NCBI RefSeq assembly: GCF_039555335.1
Contig: NC_092629.1
Span: 7,177,432-7,241,431 of the forward strand
Length of the DNA: 64,000 bases
Source of the DNA: Amphiura filiformis
Lineage: Eukaryota; Echinodermata; Ophiuroidea; Amphilepidida; Amphiuridae
Reading direction: 5' to 3'
In this document: in pieces, positions 33,476 through 45,027 of the stretch
How the letters are laid out: the number at the start of each line of letters is the position of its first letter
How positions within the stretch are numbered: the first letter of the stretch is position 1
Notes under the pieces: model-generated
What the model saw: the letters and a program-made list of their open reading frames with translations, nothing else
Database searches by the model: none
Told to the model about the DNA's origin: nothing
Program-made: the position numbers and the translations under genes

Positions 33476-35925
33476 CTCTGTTGGAACACATATTTGCTGC
33501 AGATTAAGTTTTCATCATGATGTTCTCACTGATATACCTGTTTCCTCTTCTCGTTTCCACCGTGGAATCCAGTGAATTCATCTTCCCAAAAGGTTTACCA
33601 TGTAAGGTGTACAACAAGACAAAATTAGACTGCAGTAATAGGAAACTTACAAGCGTTCCACCACTGAAAAATACCAACGTCAGAAGTCTAGATTTGAGTT
33701 CTAATCAACTTGAAACTGTGAATGGGAGTAGTTTTATTCATCTGGATCAACTTGAAGAATTAAATTTGAGCAACAACTCTGTGAGTAACATAAGTTTTAG
33801 GCGCAAAGTTGGGTCTCGAGTGTTGGATATGAGGTGCGGGGGCTACTATAAGATTCTCAATATCAGCACAAATACATTTGCAGGACTGAACAAGCTGGAA
33901 TCTCTAGATCTAAGCCTTGGACTTCAACTTATTTTCCATGGAAGTGCATTTCGTTCAACGACATCATTGAAAAGATGAATTCTAGTCGGCAGTGGTTTGT
34001 CCTATCTACCACCAGCGATATTCGATGGGTTACATGAGTTGCAAGAGCTTGATTTATCCATGAATTCAATAGAATCTTTACTACCCGTTGTTCGCTTTCA
34101 AGACCTCATCAGTCTGGAACATTTAGATCTATCCTTTAATGAGATATTGGGCTTTATAATGCCAGAGATAACAGAGACGTCATTGCTTGTGAATCTCAAA
34201 TATTTGGACCTATCCTGGAATTTCATATCAAGCTTACCAGAGACTTTGTTTAAGAAACTGATCCGTCTTACATATTTAGATATTTCAATGAACCAGTTAA
34301 CCTCTATACCATGTAACGGGATACAAGGCCTCCAAATGTTACGAACACTAAACATGGATCAAAATGCATTTGTCTATGTACCTTGTCCTTTTGGAAATAT
34401 GACGAGTCTAGAGGAAGTACAAGCATCATACTTGACCGGTCAGCAAGGTACTGAATATTGGAATGAAACTAAATGGTCAGAACTTATCACACGCTTACCA
34501 GCTTTACTATCGACTCTACACCTGGAAGTATATTCAGAAAGTGTGTTTCAATCTGTGATGAATGGATCGTACTTGAACTCATCTTTGTCGTCAATGGAAA
34601 TTTCCTATTGCCCTTTTGATGGTGGTTATCATCATACATCAGTTGAAGATGATGCATTTAGTATGTTTCCATACCTACGAAATTTGAATATTAATAGTTA
34701 CTGTTCAACAGGTAGCATCATATATATATCCAAATACGCCTTTCGCGGCTTATCGCGCCTTGATTCGCTGGATCTCAGTGGAAACGAACTTACTGAAATT
34801 CCTTATGAAGCACTGGGAGTGCTTGCAGACTCACTGAAACACTTGGATTTGAGCAAAAATAACATACCAGTTATTATACCCTCTGTTATCCGTCTACAAC
34901 TGGAATCCCTGGATTTGTCACACAATGCAATTGATGAATTTGATCTTAGCTGGTTTGAACAATTGGTTGATGTGCGTTTGAATGGTTTTGACAGGTTGGG
35001 CCATATAATGTTGTATGGTATCAATACAGTACTCAGATCTATGAGCATTTCAGGTTCAGTCTATGTATCTACGCCATTGTGTACCCTAACGCCTGCACTA
35101 GAGACAGTCAGTTTCAATGGACAATTATACTTCTACTTTGACATACCGTGGGGTAACTGCTCACAGCTGAAATCGCTTACCATATCTGACTCGATTGGAA
35201 ATCTTTTTGGTGGCCAAGAAATAGACAATTTTCCTCGGCTGGAAAAACTGACTTTAACAAAATGCGAGCTGTCATCAATTGAGCCATTTGTCCTTGAAAG
35301 TCGCAACCTGCGGTATTTGGATCTGAGTAGCAATGAAATTGAAGATATTAATGGTATTGACTTTTCTTCACTGGTAAACCTCAACCACATGGATCTCAGT
35401 CATAATGCAATAGATAGTTTACCCAACGATCAATTTCATCGCATGTCGAATCTGCGCTACCTTAATTTGGCTGGAAACAAACTTGTCGATGTGAATGGTT
35501 TGGAAGGACTTTTTGGTCTACAAACACTTATTGTATCTGATAATGAATTGTTTGCACTACCTACATTCTTGATGAAAACACCATACAACTTACAGCATCT
35601 TGATTTTGGAGACAACTCGTTTTATTGCACATGTGATATAAAACCTCTGCAAGATTGGATACTTACAGATGAGACAATATACATAGATCCGCAACCTACT
35701 TACCTGTGCAAGTCGCCTCCTAGCCGTCATGGACTTGGTATTACACAGTTTAGTTTAGACTGCAATCTAGCATACTACATCGGTATCGGATCAGCTGTTA
35801 TTGTTGCGTGTGTAATTGTTATAGTAATAATTGCTACCATTTATAGGAAATATCGACGACGTCACATTGATGATGATGCTATTAATATTATTAATAGCCA
35901 TGTTGAGGATAATGTTGAAGCCTGA

Positions 35926-36203
35926 GAAGCACCAAATTGGAATCCACACTACCCCTGTGAAAGATTTTGGGAATATCTTCCACAGAGGGAGTATGAATTT
36001 CAAATGCAAATGGTTGGGGTTAATCATTTTGAAATCCATACTCCCTCTGTATATGGCTTTACCTATATCTTCCACAACTGAAGTGAGTATTTCAAATGGA
36101 AGTTACCCAATTGTATATTCTATTCGAAACCCATACTCCCTCTGTGGAGGACTGTAGCTAAATCTTCCACAGGGGTAGTGTGGATTTTAAATGGAATAGC
36201 TCA
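35926..36203. mobile_element. MITE family B splitting the TLR gene
   Basis: GGAATCCACACTACCCCTG through GATTTTAAATGGAATAGC. It lies between the transmembrane/juxtamembrane codons and the TIR-like remnant. Its left terminus is degenerate, so the exact insertion site is uncertain by about 10 bp. Confidence 0.85.
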
Positions 36204-36397
36204 ATAGTCACGCATATGTTCCCTACCACGGGAAGACGGAAAAATAATTGATAAATGGTCAACTCTTTCAAATCGTGGAGTATGGATACGGACAGCTCCG
36301 TCTTTGTCTGAAACTGAAAAAAGAGGCAACATTCCAGCCTGGTATTTATGAAAGCCGTAAAACTATGGTAGTTTCATTCAAAAATTTTATGGATGAT

Positions 36398-36425
36398 GGA
36401 TGGATGGTAAAGGATGGATGGTAAA
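36398..36425. repeat. 14-bp tandem duplication in TIR remnant
   Basis: GGATGGATGGTAAA occurs twice in a row. Removing one copy puts the two TIR-like segments (ending DDGW and starting NEDVLNLVQ) in one frame, so this event explains the frameshift. Confidence 0.85.
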
Positions 36426-36816
36426 GGACAATGAAGATGTACTTAATCTTGTACAGATCGGAGAAATTACTGATAACTGAAAGACATTGTTGCTTCATCA
36501 GATATTCAACAACTCCTCCTATACCTATGTACAGGAGCCAACCGTTGTCAATCCGTGATGAATCCACACTGTAGCTTAACACGAACGCGAGCGAGCCTAA
36601 AATTCGTCATGCCTGGAACCTGTGTGCGTATGCAAGCTTACAAGTTGAATTCAGTATTTTTCGGGTAGCGGCTAAACATTGCCGTTTTATTCCTGATATC
36701 AACAAAGAAGTTTTTGTAAGGCTGAGTGGCAATGATTAACTGACATTCCTCATGAAATAATCATGTGAATTATATGATCTAATTTCTTTAGCTTCTTTTC
36801 GTTGTTGAAAGTGATT

Positions 36817-36960
36817 CAATCATGTTTCACCGTTGTTCATCACCATTTAACAACTCACGTCCTGCGCGTTTGCGTGGTTTACTTCGCTCGGGCAGCTAAA
36901 GCTGCCCACGTAAAGTAAACCATGCAGACAACACGGCCGCATCGTTGAAACATGATTGAT
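36817..36960. mobile_element. Small MITE in the TLR 3' region
   Basis: CAATCATGTTTCACCGTTG at the left mirrors CATCGTTGAAACATGATTG at the right, and GGGCAGCTAAAGCTGCCC forms the centre. Confidence 0.7.
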
Positions 36961-36967
36961 TCCCTAA

Positions 36968-37246
36968 TTGCGCAACATGGAAGTGTTGAAGGAAATGGAC
37001 AAGGATGGAACTATGTAAACCAGTACACTTTCAAATAAAATGAAAATGAAAACAAAGTATGTTTTAATGAAAGGTTCCTGACTTATACAAGTAAAATTAA
37101 GTAAAGACATTGCTTCATCAGATATTGCGCAACAAGGAAGTGTTAAAGGAAATGGACAAGGACGGAACTATGTAAACTAGCGTGCTTTCAAAGAAAATGA
37201 AAACAGAAAGTATGTTTTAATGAAAGATTATACTTATACAAGTCTG
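36968..37246 (+). repeat. 157-bp direct duplication of the TLR 3' end
   Basis: TTGCGCAAC through the following UTR-like sequence (TATGTTTTAATGAAAG) occurs at 36968 and 37125. Each copy carries the possible TIR C-terminal codons and stop. Confidence 0.75.
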
Positions 37247-38327
37247 ACTGCATTCATTTTTTATTAATTAATTCTACTCTATTTGAACAGCTCTGTGTAT
37301 CTGAGAAGTAATTTGTCAAGGTCAAATAATTTGGGATCAGGGGTCATCCATGGGTCATTTAGGGACATATTTAATGTCATTGTTAAAATTTCAGTTGTGA
37401 TCCTTGGGTGCGTGTTCCTCAGAGGTTAAGGTTTCTAACATTGTTCCAATTTCCAAAGTTTCAGGTCTTAATTGGTCTATGTGTCCATGAGTAGGGAGGG
37501 ATGGGCATTTAATCAAGTAAATACGGTACTACTTTATTTCTTTTGTTGTTCTCTATGGCGCTTTTGCTCCTATTGGATCTGCCATTGGTGTGTATCAACT
37601 CTCCATGCGGGTGTTGACTGCAGGCGGAAAGTTTCTTTTTTTAATTCAAAAATTATTCAGAATTATAATTTTTCATCACCATCTGTGGAGTATGAGGGAT
37701 GAGGTTGAAGTATAGGGAATCCATCACCTTTTGGCGACAGAATAAGTTTATGTTACAAGAAAATTTTGCCATATTGAAGCTAAATTGGTGAAATATGATA
37801 CAAAAGTGGAATAAATCACATGCAAAAAATGGCACTTTTGGGGCTAAAATTGCCAAATTATGAGGTTAATTTGGTCAAAAACCCACATACAGGTGTCAAC
37901 ATTGGGGGGATGATAGTATGGACCATCCCCCTGGCAAAATATTGGGGGATCTATGCCTATGATGACCATATTTGGAATTGGCATACAAAATGCATTAAAA
38001 TGAGTACAGGCAAGCCTAGTATTGGTTCAGTGGTTCTTGATATTTCGAGAAAATATTTTGAGAAAATATCTCAAAGTTGATACTTTTTATGTTGAAGCCT
38101 ATAGCTAGCATGCAGGGCATTAACTCTGTGGTTGATTGAGGCAGAATCATTTGTAGAAACTATACTGTAAATAACTCATGATATGAATTACTGCAGCAGC
38201 AACTACCACAACAAAAAGATTGAAAAAAAAAAAAAGATAAAAATCTCCCATATAATAAAATATTTTATTTTTGTGATCTGTGTAATTATGTAATGTATAA
38301 ATGTTAAATATAATTAGATATTAAGGC
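37247..38327. repeat. Non-coding, with dispersed repeat R copy 2
   Basis: 37694-37961 is the plus-orientation copy of repeat R (AATCCATCACCTTTTGGCGA, ATGAGGTTAATTTGGTCA, AACCCACATACAGG). The remainder shows no exon. Confidence 0.65.
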
Positions 38328-38472
38328 GACAAAAAAATCCTGTTCTACAGGGGCCGACCGACTCAGATTTTGCATTTTGGGATTTTTGAAAAAAGTCCTT
38401 TAGCCTCTTTTTTTTTTTTTTTAATTCTACTTGAAAAGTCTGTCTGCCTGTAGAACAGGTTTTTATTTTGTC
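38328..38472. mobile_element. MITE with 25-bp inverted termini
   Basis: GACAAAAAAATCCTGTTCTA at the left mirrors TAGAACAGGTTTTTATTTTG at the right. Confidence 0.8.
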
Positions 38473-38519
38473 ATCCAAGTCATTAATGATGAATGACAAT
38501 ACTGTCCTTATTTTTTATG

Positions 38520-40194
38520 TCTGAATCCAATATTTGGAAAAATATAGCACTAATTTTTTGGAATTAAAAAAGTATCTTGTTTTGCCAAATGAAATATAGC
38601 TAAATCCTAATCTTTTAGTTAATTCTAACTGGCGAAAAAAGTCAAATTGTAATAATTTGAGGGAAAATGGACCAAAAGCATGCAAATTTTGCATGTTTTC
38701 TTACAATTGTAGTCACAAAAGTTTAATTTTAATTGGTTATGAAAAAAATTAGTAAATGTGTTTTCCTAAAATTAAAATGCATAACTTTAACATAGTCTTT
38801 GGGCTTGATTGTCATCGCATACAAAAAATGCCCCCAAAACACATGTTTTTGGCTCTTATTTCTAAAAAAAATTCCAGTTAGACCTAACTAAAGGATTAGA
38901 ATTTAGCCATGTTTCCTTTGGCAAAACCTGATTTTTTTTTAATCCTAAAAATTAAGTGCTGTAATTTTCTGGAATCAAGAGCAGTTCTATGAGAACACTA
39001 CCAGCCTTGAAGGAAGGTGCTTTCTATAAGCACAGAAATATTGTGCCATATTAGGCCAAAATAAGAAAAAAAATCTCAAAACATCTCATCAATAACACCA
39101 TTTTGTGTTTTATTATTAGTAGTAGCTTAGAATATATGTTACGACAAAATTTGTTTTCATATGATAATTGTTGACGTTACCCTAACATATTTCTTCAATA
39201 TTCGAATGCAGTTTAATTCATAGTTATAATTATGCAAAATAGGGTTACGGGCTCTTTATTAGAATAAATATGCATATTAGAGACAGCTTGTTATTAAAAT
39301 TTGCATACATTTCAATTAATTTACATAAATTACCTTTTTTATATCAGTGTAATTATTATTTATATTATTGCTACTAGTATTATTGTTATTAAAATAATAC
39401 ACATTGTGTTAAATTATTGATCTCTTCAGCTTTGAAACAAACTTTATTTTTTCTTATTTTGGCCTTACAGCAACTGAAATAATATCTGTATACTTCTGTC
39501 TGCCGTATAATTATACCAGTACTGTATGTATCAACTATAATTGGTTATTTGTTTACATTCATTAACATTTTTGTTTCTCCTTAACTCCCCAGGGGGTGTA
39601 CCCCTGAGTCTGTCAGAGGGAAGAGCTTGTGATGATTTAAAGCACTATTGCATTAAGATATAATTTAAATCTGGTCAACCAGTGCCAGACATACTTATTT
39701 TTGATGGACAATCTATAATTGACTTGAGGATTTGTGTAATCGTATTGGCTTCATGTATGCAACTGACACTCCACAGTACCTTACTATTGGAACTATCTAT
39801 ACCATTTTTCATCCTGATGTGGCAGTAACATCAACTTACTGAAGCAGTTGTTTCGCTTGCACATCTATGCTGTGTCTTTAAACGTGTGCGTGACACCAGC
39901 GCTTTGAGCAAACACTAGCGATTTGAGGCTGCGCCCAATGAAATGCGCACTGACATCACAGGGTGAATACTGGTATAGTGTTATGTTTCACTGGTTGCAG
40001 CTGCAAAATGCGAGGGTTTTCTTAAAGTGCTGGCTTATGCATTGCTCAAGTTATAAAGACGTTGATGAGAAAAGGCTAACCTGTTAATTACTAGAAGATA
40101 TTGCCTGATTTACAATATTTCCTTCCCGATTCAAAATGTAATATCTGCTCTGACTTTGTGAGCAGACTTATTTCAAAAACACCTGTCTCCCAAG
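38520..40194. other. Non-coding, partly related to 28660-29470
   Basis: 38520-38700 repeats sequences also present near 28660-28740 and 29400-29470 (TTTGAGGGAAAATGG, GGAATTAAAAAAGTATC), and 38870-38960 is an inverted version. It is probably an old element split by others. Nothing seen from 39000 to 40194. Confidence 0.45.
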
Positions 40195-40482
40195 CAGGCC
40201 CGTAGCCAGGAGTTATTGTGGGGCGGGGTAAATATTTTGAATGAAAAAGTGGATCTTTTGGGGGCATATTTTCAAGAAGGTGACTTTCTTGGGGCATACG
40301 CCTTGTTTTTTAAGAGGCCTATGCTTGGGGCACCATGTAAAATTGGGTGCATGATGGGAAGGTTTTGTAGATAATATTGGGGAAATGTTGGGTGATCTTG
40401 ATGGGCCAATGTTGGTGATTTGGGAGGGATTTATGGGTATTTTGGGTGGATTTGGGTGGTCCCTCCTCTGGCTACAGGCCTG
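40195..40482. mobile_element. MITE with CAGGCC...GTAGCCAG termini
   Basis: CAGGCCCGTAGCCAGGA at the left mirrors CTCTGGCTACAGGCCTG at the right. The interior is G/T-rich on this strand. 59690-59858 looks like a partial relative. Confidence 0.75.
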
Positions 40483-40534
40483 CTCCCAAGTAACAGGGAG
40501 CATATACTGTATTTTATTTGCAGAGATACTGCAT

Positions 40535-40719
40535 TGGGCTATTCCAGTTGAAATTCATACACCTCCTATTGAAGACATAACCTTAATCTCCCAAACACGG
40601 AGTGAATTTCAAATGGGGTCACCTGAATGGGTGACTCCATGTAAAATCTAACTCCCTGTATGATGATTAAGATCATGTTTTCCATAGGGGGTGTATGAAT
40701 TATAACTGAAATAGCCCAT
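40535..40719. mobile_element. Palindromic MITE, family A (full)
   Basis: GGGCTATTCCAGTTGAAATT at the left, AATTATAACTGAAATAGCCC at the right. Confidence 0.9.
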
Positions 40720-41129
40720 TTTGGCTTGGAAGAGCAGATATGCTGGCCCCTATTCAATCCTGTATGATTCTGTATACATAAAATGTATTGGAACATAGTG
40801 TAGATTACAGTATACATAAATGACTTTGTAAATATGTATAAAGTACATATGTGGTACCCCTGGGTACCTGTGATGATGGTCTATGATTACAAGGGAATGT
40901 TTCGTTGTTATACATATATGTGAATAGAACAATAACAAAAATAAATGTAACTATTGAGAAAAAAAATGAATGTGTATGTGGTGTTTTATTAGTTTACGTT
41001 CAACTGTCAATTTCATTTGGTGGTCAACCCTTGTCCAGGGAGTCTTGCCCTGTTTTGCAACAGTTTAACCCTAAACACTCCAAAGGGCTTCTTGGTGACT
41101 TGAAGGAATAAAGAGAGAAAACAAGCAAG

Positions 41130-41222
41130 TTGTTTGTTTTGGTCGGGATTCGAACCCAAGACCCATTGTGTGCCAAGCACTAGGTCAGCGACTGGTAGCC
41201 ACGGGTATTTAACTGGCCCGGC
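41130..41222 (-). mobile_element. tRNA-derived SINE fragment
   Basis: On the minus strand, CTAGTGCTTGGCACACAATG followed by GGGTTCGAATCCCGACC has A-box- and B-box-like spacing. It is not a foldable tRNA. Confidence 0.5.
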
Positions 41223-41225
41223 TAA

Positions 41226-41594
41226 GGGGCTGTGCAATAATTATGAGCCCTAGGGGAGGGTAAAATTGGGGGGCAAGAAATTTTTGGCAAGCCAAAAGGG
41301 GGGGGCAAGCAATTTTTGGCCAGCCGAGGGGGGGACAGCGATTTTTGGCACACATTTGTGGGGCACGTTTTAAATAAAACGCTCAAAAAGGCTTCGGGAA
41401 AACAGTATGGAGACGCTTTAATATGCAAATTTTCCTGCTCGCTGTGCTCACAACATATATCTAGACCATATAAAGTTTGCAAATCGGGATTCCAAAAATT
41501 GGGCATGTGCAAGTGATTTTTGGCAGGCCGAGAGGGGGGCAAGTGATTTTGGTGGGCTGTTTTATGGCCGGGGCTCATAATTATTGACAGCCCC
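41226..41594. mobile_element. MITE with 26-bp inverted termini
   Basis: GGGGCTGTGCAATAATTATG at the left mirrors CATAATTATTGACAGCCCC at the right. The interior has repeated GGCAAG.GATTTTTGGC motifs. Confidence 0.85.
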
Positions 41595-41792
41595 TAATGA
41601 AAGCATGTGAATATATCACTTGGGGTGATTGCGTTATTACATCATATAGTACCTGGAAGTGTTAGGGTTGAGCTTCCCCTTCAGCATCAAAATCTCATAC
41701 TTAAAACTAAAAACAAGCCATTTGTAACCATATTAGCATGCACAAAATGCCATGCATGGATCGTATTGTTAACATATTTGTTTCGGGTGCAG

Positions 41793-41987
41793 TATTACGC
41801 CACTTGCAGTTCCGCCATTATGCACTATATGCGGGAGAGCCTCGAACTGGCAGCATACATGAAAGGAAGAATTACGTAACCTTACACAGAATGTTATATG
41901 ACTGGTTCAATTCCCATTCATGTATGCTGCCAGTTCGAGGCTCTCCCACATATAGTGCATAATGGCGGAACCGTGCAAGTGGCGAAT
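41793..41987. mobile_element. Foldback MITE with about 70-bp arms
   Basis: ACGCCACTTGCAGTTCCGCC and GAGCCTCGAACTGGCAGCAT are mirrored by ATGCTGCCAGTTCGAGGCTC and GGCGGAACCGTGCAAGTGGC. The near-perfect arms suggest recent activity. Confidence 0.9.
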
Positions 41988-42581
41988 TGTCAGTGTATTA
42001 GAATAAAAAAATGAGAACAAAATCTACTCCTCTTGCTCAGTGTGGAGGAGACTATGACAGACCCTCTCTGACAGTACAAAATCTACCAGTTCCTTGGTCC
42101 CCTCGGCACTGAACAAGTTCTAGGTGTGTGCTAAAAAAATCCAGGGCCAAAAATTGCACTGTGCATCTTCCTTTTTAGCCCCAAAACAGCATAGGATGAT
42201 ATTGCAAAATTTTGCATGCTCCGTGCACACTGGCCCTTTATAAAGCAAAAATCACCTTCATTTTGGGCTAAAATTGAATTTTTACGTGTGAATAGTCAAA
42301 TCGGAAGGAAATATGCTTGTCTACCTCTAAATGTTGTTGCTTCCACTGCCAATGTCAATCATATAGTATAGGTAAACTAAAACTTGACCACTTGAGTGCA
42401 CGTTGAGTTTGAGGGCCTCTCAAATTTTGGCCTGTAACAGGGCTCCCATGTAAAGGTAAAACCGACCCTGAAAGTATCAATTTGAATAAAGATCTACACA
42501 GAGTAATTTAATAAATTCCCTCCTAATACTTTTTTAAAACAATTCAAAAATATTTTACGTAAAAATATAAAAGATATGTAT

Positions 42582-42882
42582 AGCCCTATTTGTTTTACCC
42601 CTGTGGACCAATTTAGAGCGTCACATATCATTGTGTTCAGTCGTAATGGTTAATTGTGTAAGAAATGAGACTGTTTTAAAAATTGCCCCACAAGTCCATA
42701 GCAGTCGGGTTTTCTTTAACAAACACATGAATAGGCCTGGCCTACACTATTGTTTGAGAGTTGACTCCTTATGGACTTTTAACACTGTTTAAAATGGTAT
42801 CTTTTTTACATAATGAACCATTGTGACTGAACACAATGTGTGACGCTATAATTTGGTCAATATGTGTAAAACAAATAAGGCT
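42582..42882. mobile_element. MITE with long inverted termini
   Basis: AGCCCTATTTGTTTTACC and GAGCGTCACATATCATTGTG at the left, CACAATGTGTGACGCTATAA and GTGTAAAACAAATAAGGCT at the right. Confidence 0.8.
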
Positions 42883-43020
42883 ACACATATATTTTTACAT
42901 GTTTGCATTTTGTCAAATATTTTTTGATTTGTCTTAAAAAGTATTTAGATGGGAACTCGTAAGTTGTGGACCCTATATCAGATATATAGGGTTGTGATAA
43001 AAATAAAGGTGGGTTGGAGT

Positions 43021-43348
43021 CAGTGGCGTAGCCAGTGGGGGGGCCGGTGCCCCCACCCCCTCCTGTCATGGCCGTCGGTCCATGTAAGGCCGTCGGTAGA
43101 CGGAAGGCGTTTGTACTTTTTACCCAGGGTGACACTAAAAGGGGAGAATTGTAAAAAAAATGAAAAATAAATAAATAAATAAACATAATTTTTTTTTTTT
43201 TTTTATGGTGTTTTTTTTGCTCTTCACTTTTTCAAACCATGAAAAATTTGGGTCAACAAATCACAACTTCCGTTAGCAAAAAATATTTCCATCAGTACAT
43301 TTACAAGTTGTGCCCCCCCCTGTTTCAAAATCCTGGCTATGCCACTGG
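43021..43348. mobile_element. MITE with CAGTGGCGTAGCCAG termini
   Basis: CAGTGGCGTAGCCAGTGGGG at the left mirrors TCCTGGCTATGCCACTG at the right. CAGTGGCGT also begins partial copies at about 22043 and 54757. Confidence 0.8.
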
Positions 43349-44525
43349 TTGAAGTGGAGCATGACCTAGTAGTGTTTGCATTCAAATATTAAGACAAATA
43401 CAATTGACACACAAAAGGAACCAGTGTTCTATAAATGGAGATCCCAAGGCTTGATATATAAAGGGGTGTAATGTGAAAGGTCACATTCTGCCTTTCATTT
43501 TGATATAATATAATTTTCCTATTAATTTTTGGATTCAGCATAGCAAACTTATCTTGAAAATATAATAGGCCTACAATTTCACATTTTTCATTCCAGTAAA
43601 CCCTAATTGAATGATTTTGCTAGTTTTCTATATTAGAAGGCAAAAAAAGTTTGTCTCCGGAACAAATGGTAAAAAGGGAAAGCAGCATGCAATTTTGTAA
43701 TGCACAATTTCCTTCTTTTTATTTTCATTTATGAGTCGCCTTTCTTCATTATTTTGTTAGGCCACCACCACATTTCTTAATTTTTTTCCAACAACTAAAA
43801 AAAAACCCTTTCAATACCTAACAAGAAAGGAATGCACTAAAGTGCAAATTTTAAAAAGCTGTGTGCACCGTCTCCTTTTTCTCAAATAGTGGTGCGTGTG
43901 ACGGTTCAACGCGGTGCACGCCCTTACTTAAACATTGTTTAAAAAAAATCAAAGTCAAAAAGTTTCACAATTTCACTCACTCTGCAACCAGTATAATACC
44001 TATACCTTTTTTGAGTTAATTTTGAAGTATAACTATAACTGTTGAAATTTGAAAACTTGTACCAAAATATGCCAGGACAGCCCCTCCCAGAAAACTAAAT
44101 TCCAAGAGCATCCAGGGGTTCTTCCCCCTGGACCCCCCTCCCGGATAGTGGCACTTAGGTTCATTTTATTTCACAGTGGCATTTCAGAATATTAATTTGA
44201 GAATGCCTGCTTAAAAGCTACAACACTATTGGTATAACCACATATGAAAGAAAACATACTATTGTTTTTTGTTTACGTGTAATTGTCTATTCACTTTTAA
44301 TGTATTATTCAAAATTACATTTTACAAAAGCTTCCATACTGATTTACTCTATCAATTGTAAGACTCTTAAATAGTAAAAAAATATGAAAATAACAAATAT
44401 CAAGTTTTAATAATCATTATTTCTACCTCTTCATTACCAGTTGTCCTGTTCTGATAAAGTATTCCAATAATCTCTCACATGACATGTGTACACTTGGTGC
44501 AAACTCTCATTAATTTTACCAATGT
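43349..44525. other. Non-coding, nothing recognised
   Basis: AT-rich sequence with no exon, MITE or tandem repeat I can support. Confidence 0.5.
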
Positions 44526-44720
44526 ATCATTCCAGGTGAAATCTATATATACATCCACTATGGAGGACATGACCTTAAACTTCCACACAGTAAGGGAGTG
44601 TGAATTGCAAATGGGGTTACCTGAATAAGTGACCCCATTTGAAATTCACACTCCCTGTGTGGGAGATTAAGGTTATGTCTTCCATAAGGGGTGTATGGAT
44701 TTTATCTGGAATAGTCCAAT
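44526..44720. mobile_element. Palindromic MITE, family A (full)
   Basis: CATTCCAGGTGAAATCTATA at the left, ATGGATTTTATCTGGAATAG at the right. Confidence 0.88.
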
Positions 44721-44880
44721 TCAAAGAAAATATTTTCCCAATTAATTCATTCTGTACTTTCTTAAATGTAATTTTTAAAAAGCAAAAAAAAAATGATGAT
44801 AATTTTTTTTTAAATCTGTCTACTAACTATGATCCTGGAATCCCCATGCCGATAACTGTATGTCGTATACTATAAATAAG

Positions 44881-45027
44881 CAGTGGCGGTGGCCCTTTTT
44901 TTTGTTGTTGAGGCATTGGGGGTGCCAAGTGAATTTCAGGGGGGCAAAATTGCCACAAAAGTGGACATTTTTGTAATTTTGGGCCAAGAGTTCTGAAGGG
45001 GGCATTTGCTCACCAGTGCCACCACTG
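44881..45027. mobile_element. Short MITE, CAGTGGCGGTGG termini
   Basis: CAGTGGCGGTGGCCC at the left mirrors GTGCCACCACTG at the right. The interior (GTGAATTTCAGGGGG) is shared with 53890-54045. Confidence 0.75.

Larger units (their letters stand above)
33517..37246 (+). pseudogene. Toll-like receptor pseudogene
   Basis: Frame 1 from ATG 33517 encodes a signal peptide (FSLIYLFPLLVST), an LRR N-cap cysteine pair (GLPC...LDC), about twenty leucine-rich repeats, an LRRCT with FYCTCDIKPLQDWI and two further cysteines, then a transmembrane helix (IGIGSAVIVACVIVIVI) and a basic stop-transfer stretch. It is open to 35925 except for one TGA at 33976-33978, in a position where the LRR pattern needs Leu (one base from TTA). 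A family B MITE (35926-36203) follows the juxtamembrane region. Beyond it, 36260-36477 encodes TIR-like sequence, including LRLCLKL, FQPGIYESRKTMVVSFKNFM and VQIGEITDN, the SRKT/PG boxes of TLR TIR domains. A 14-bp duplication (36398-36425) shifts the frame and a TGA follows. Copies of a possible TIR tail (LRN.EVLKEMDKDGTM) lie at 36968 and 37125. The ectodomain is well preserved, so the loss may be recent. Confidence 0.85.

Noticed and set aside
33194-33520. Hydrophobic, Ser/Phe/Leu-rich open frame upstream of the TLR
   Set aside because: It comes from a pyrimidine-rich minisatellite and shows no family resemblance.
33976-33978. TGA read as selenocysteine or programmed readthrough
   Set aside because: The position needs a structural hydrophobic residue, no selenoprotein of this type is known, and other lesions in the same gene support pseudogene status.
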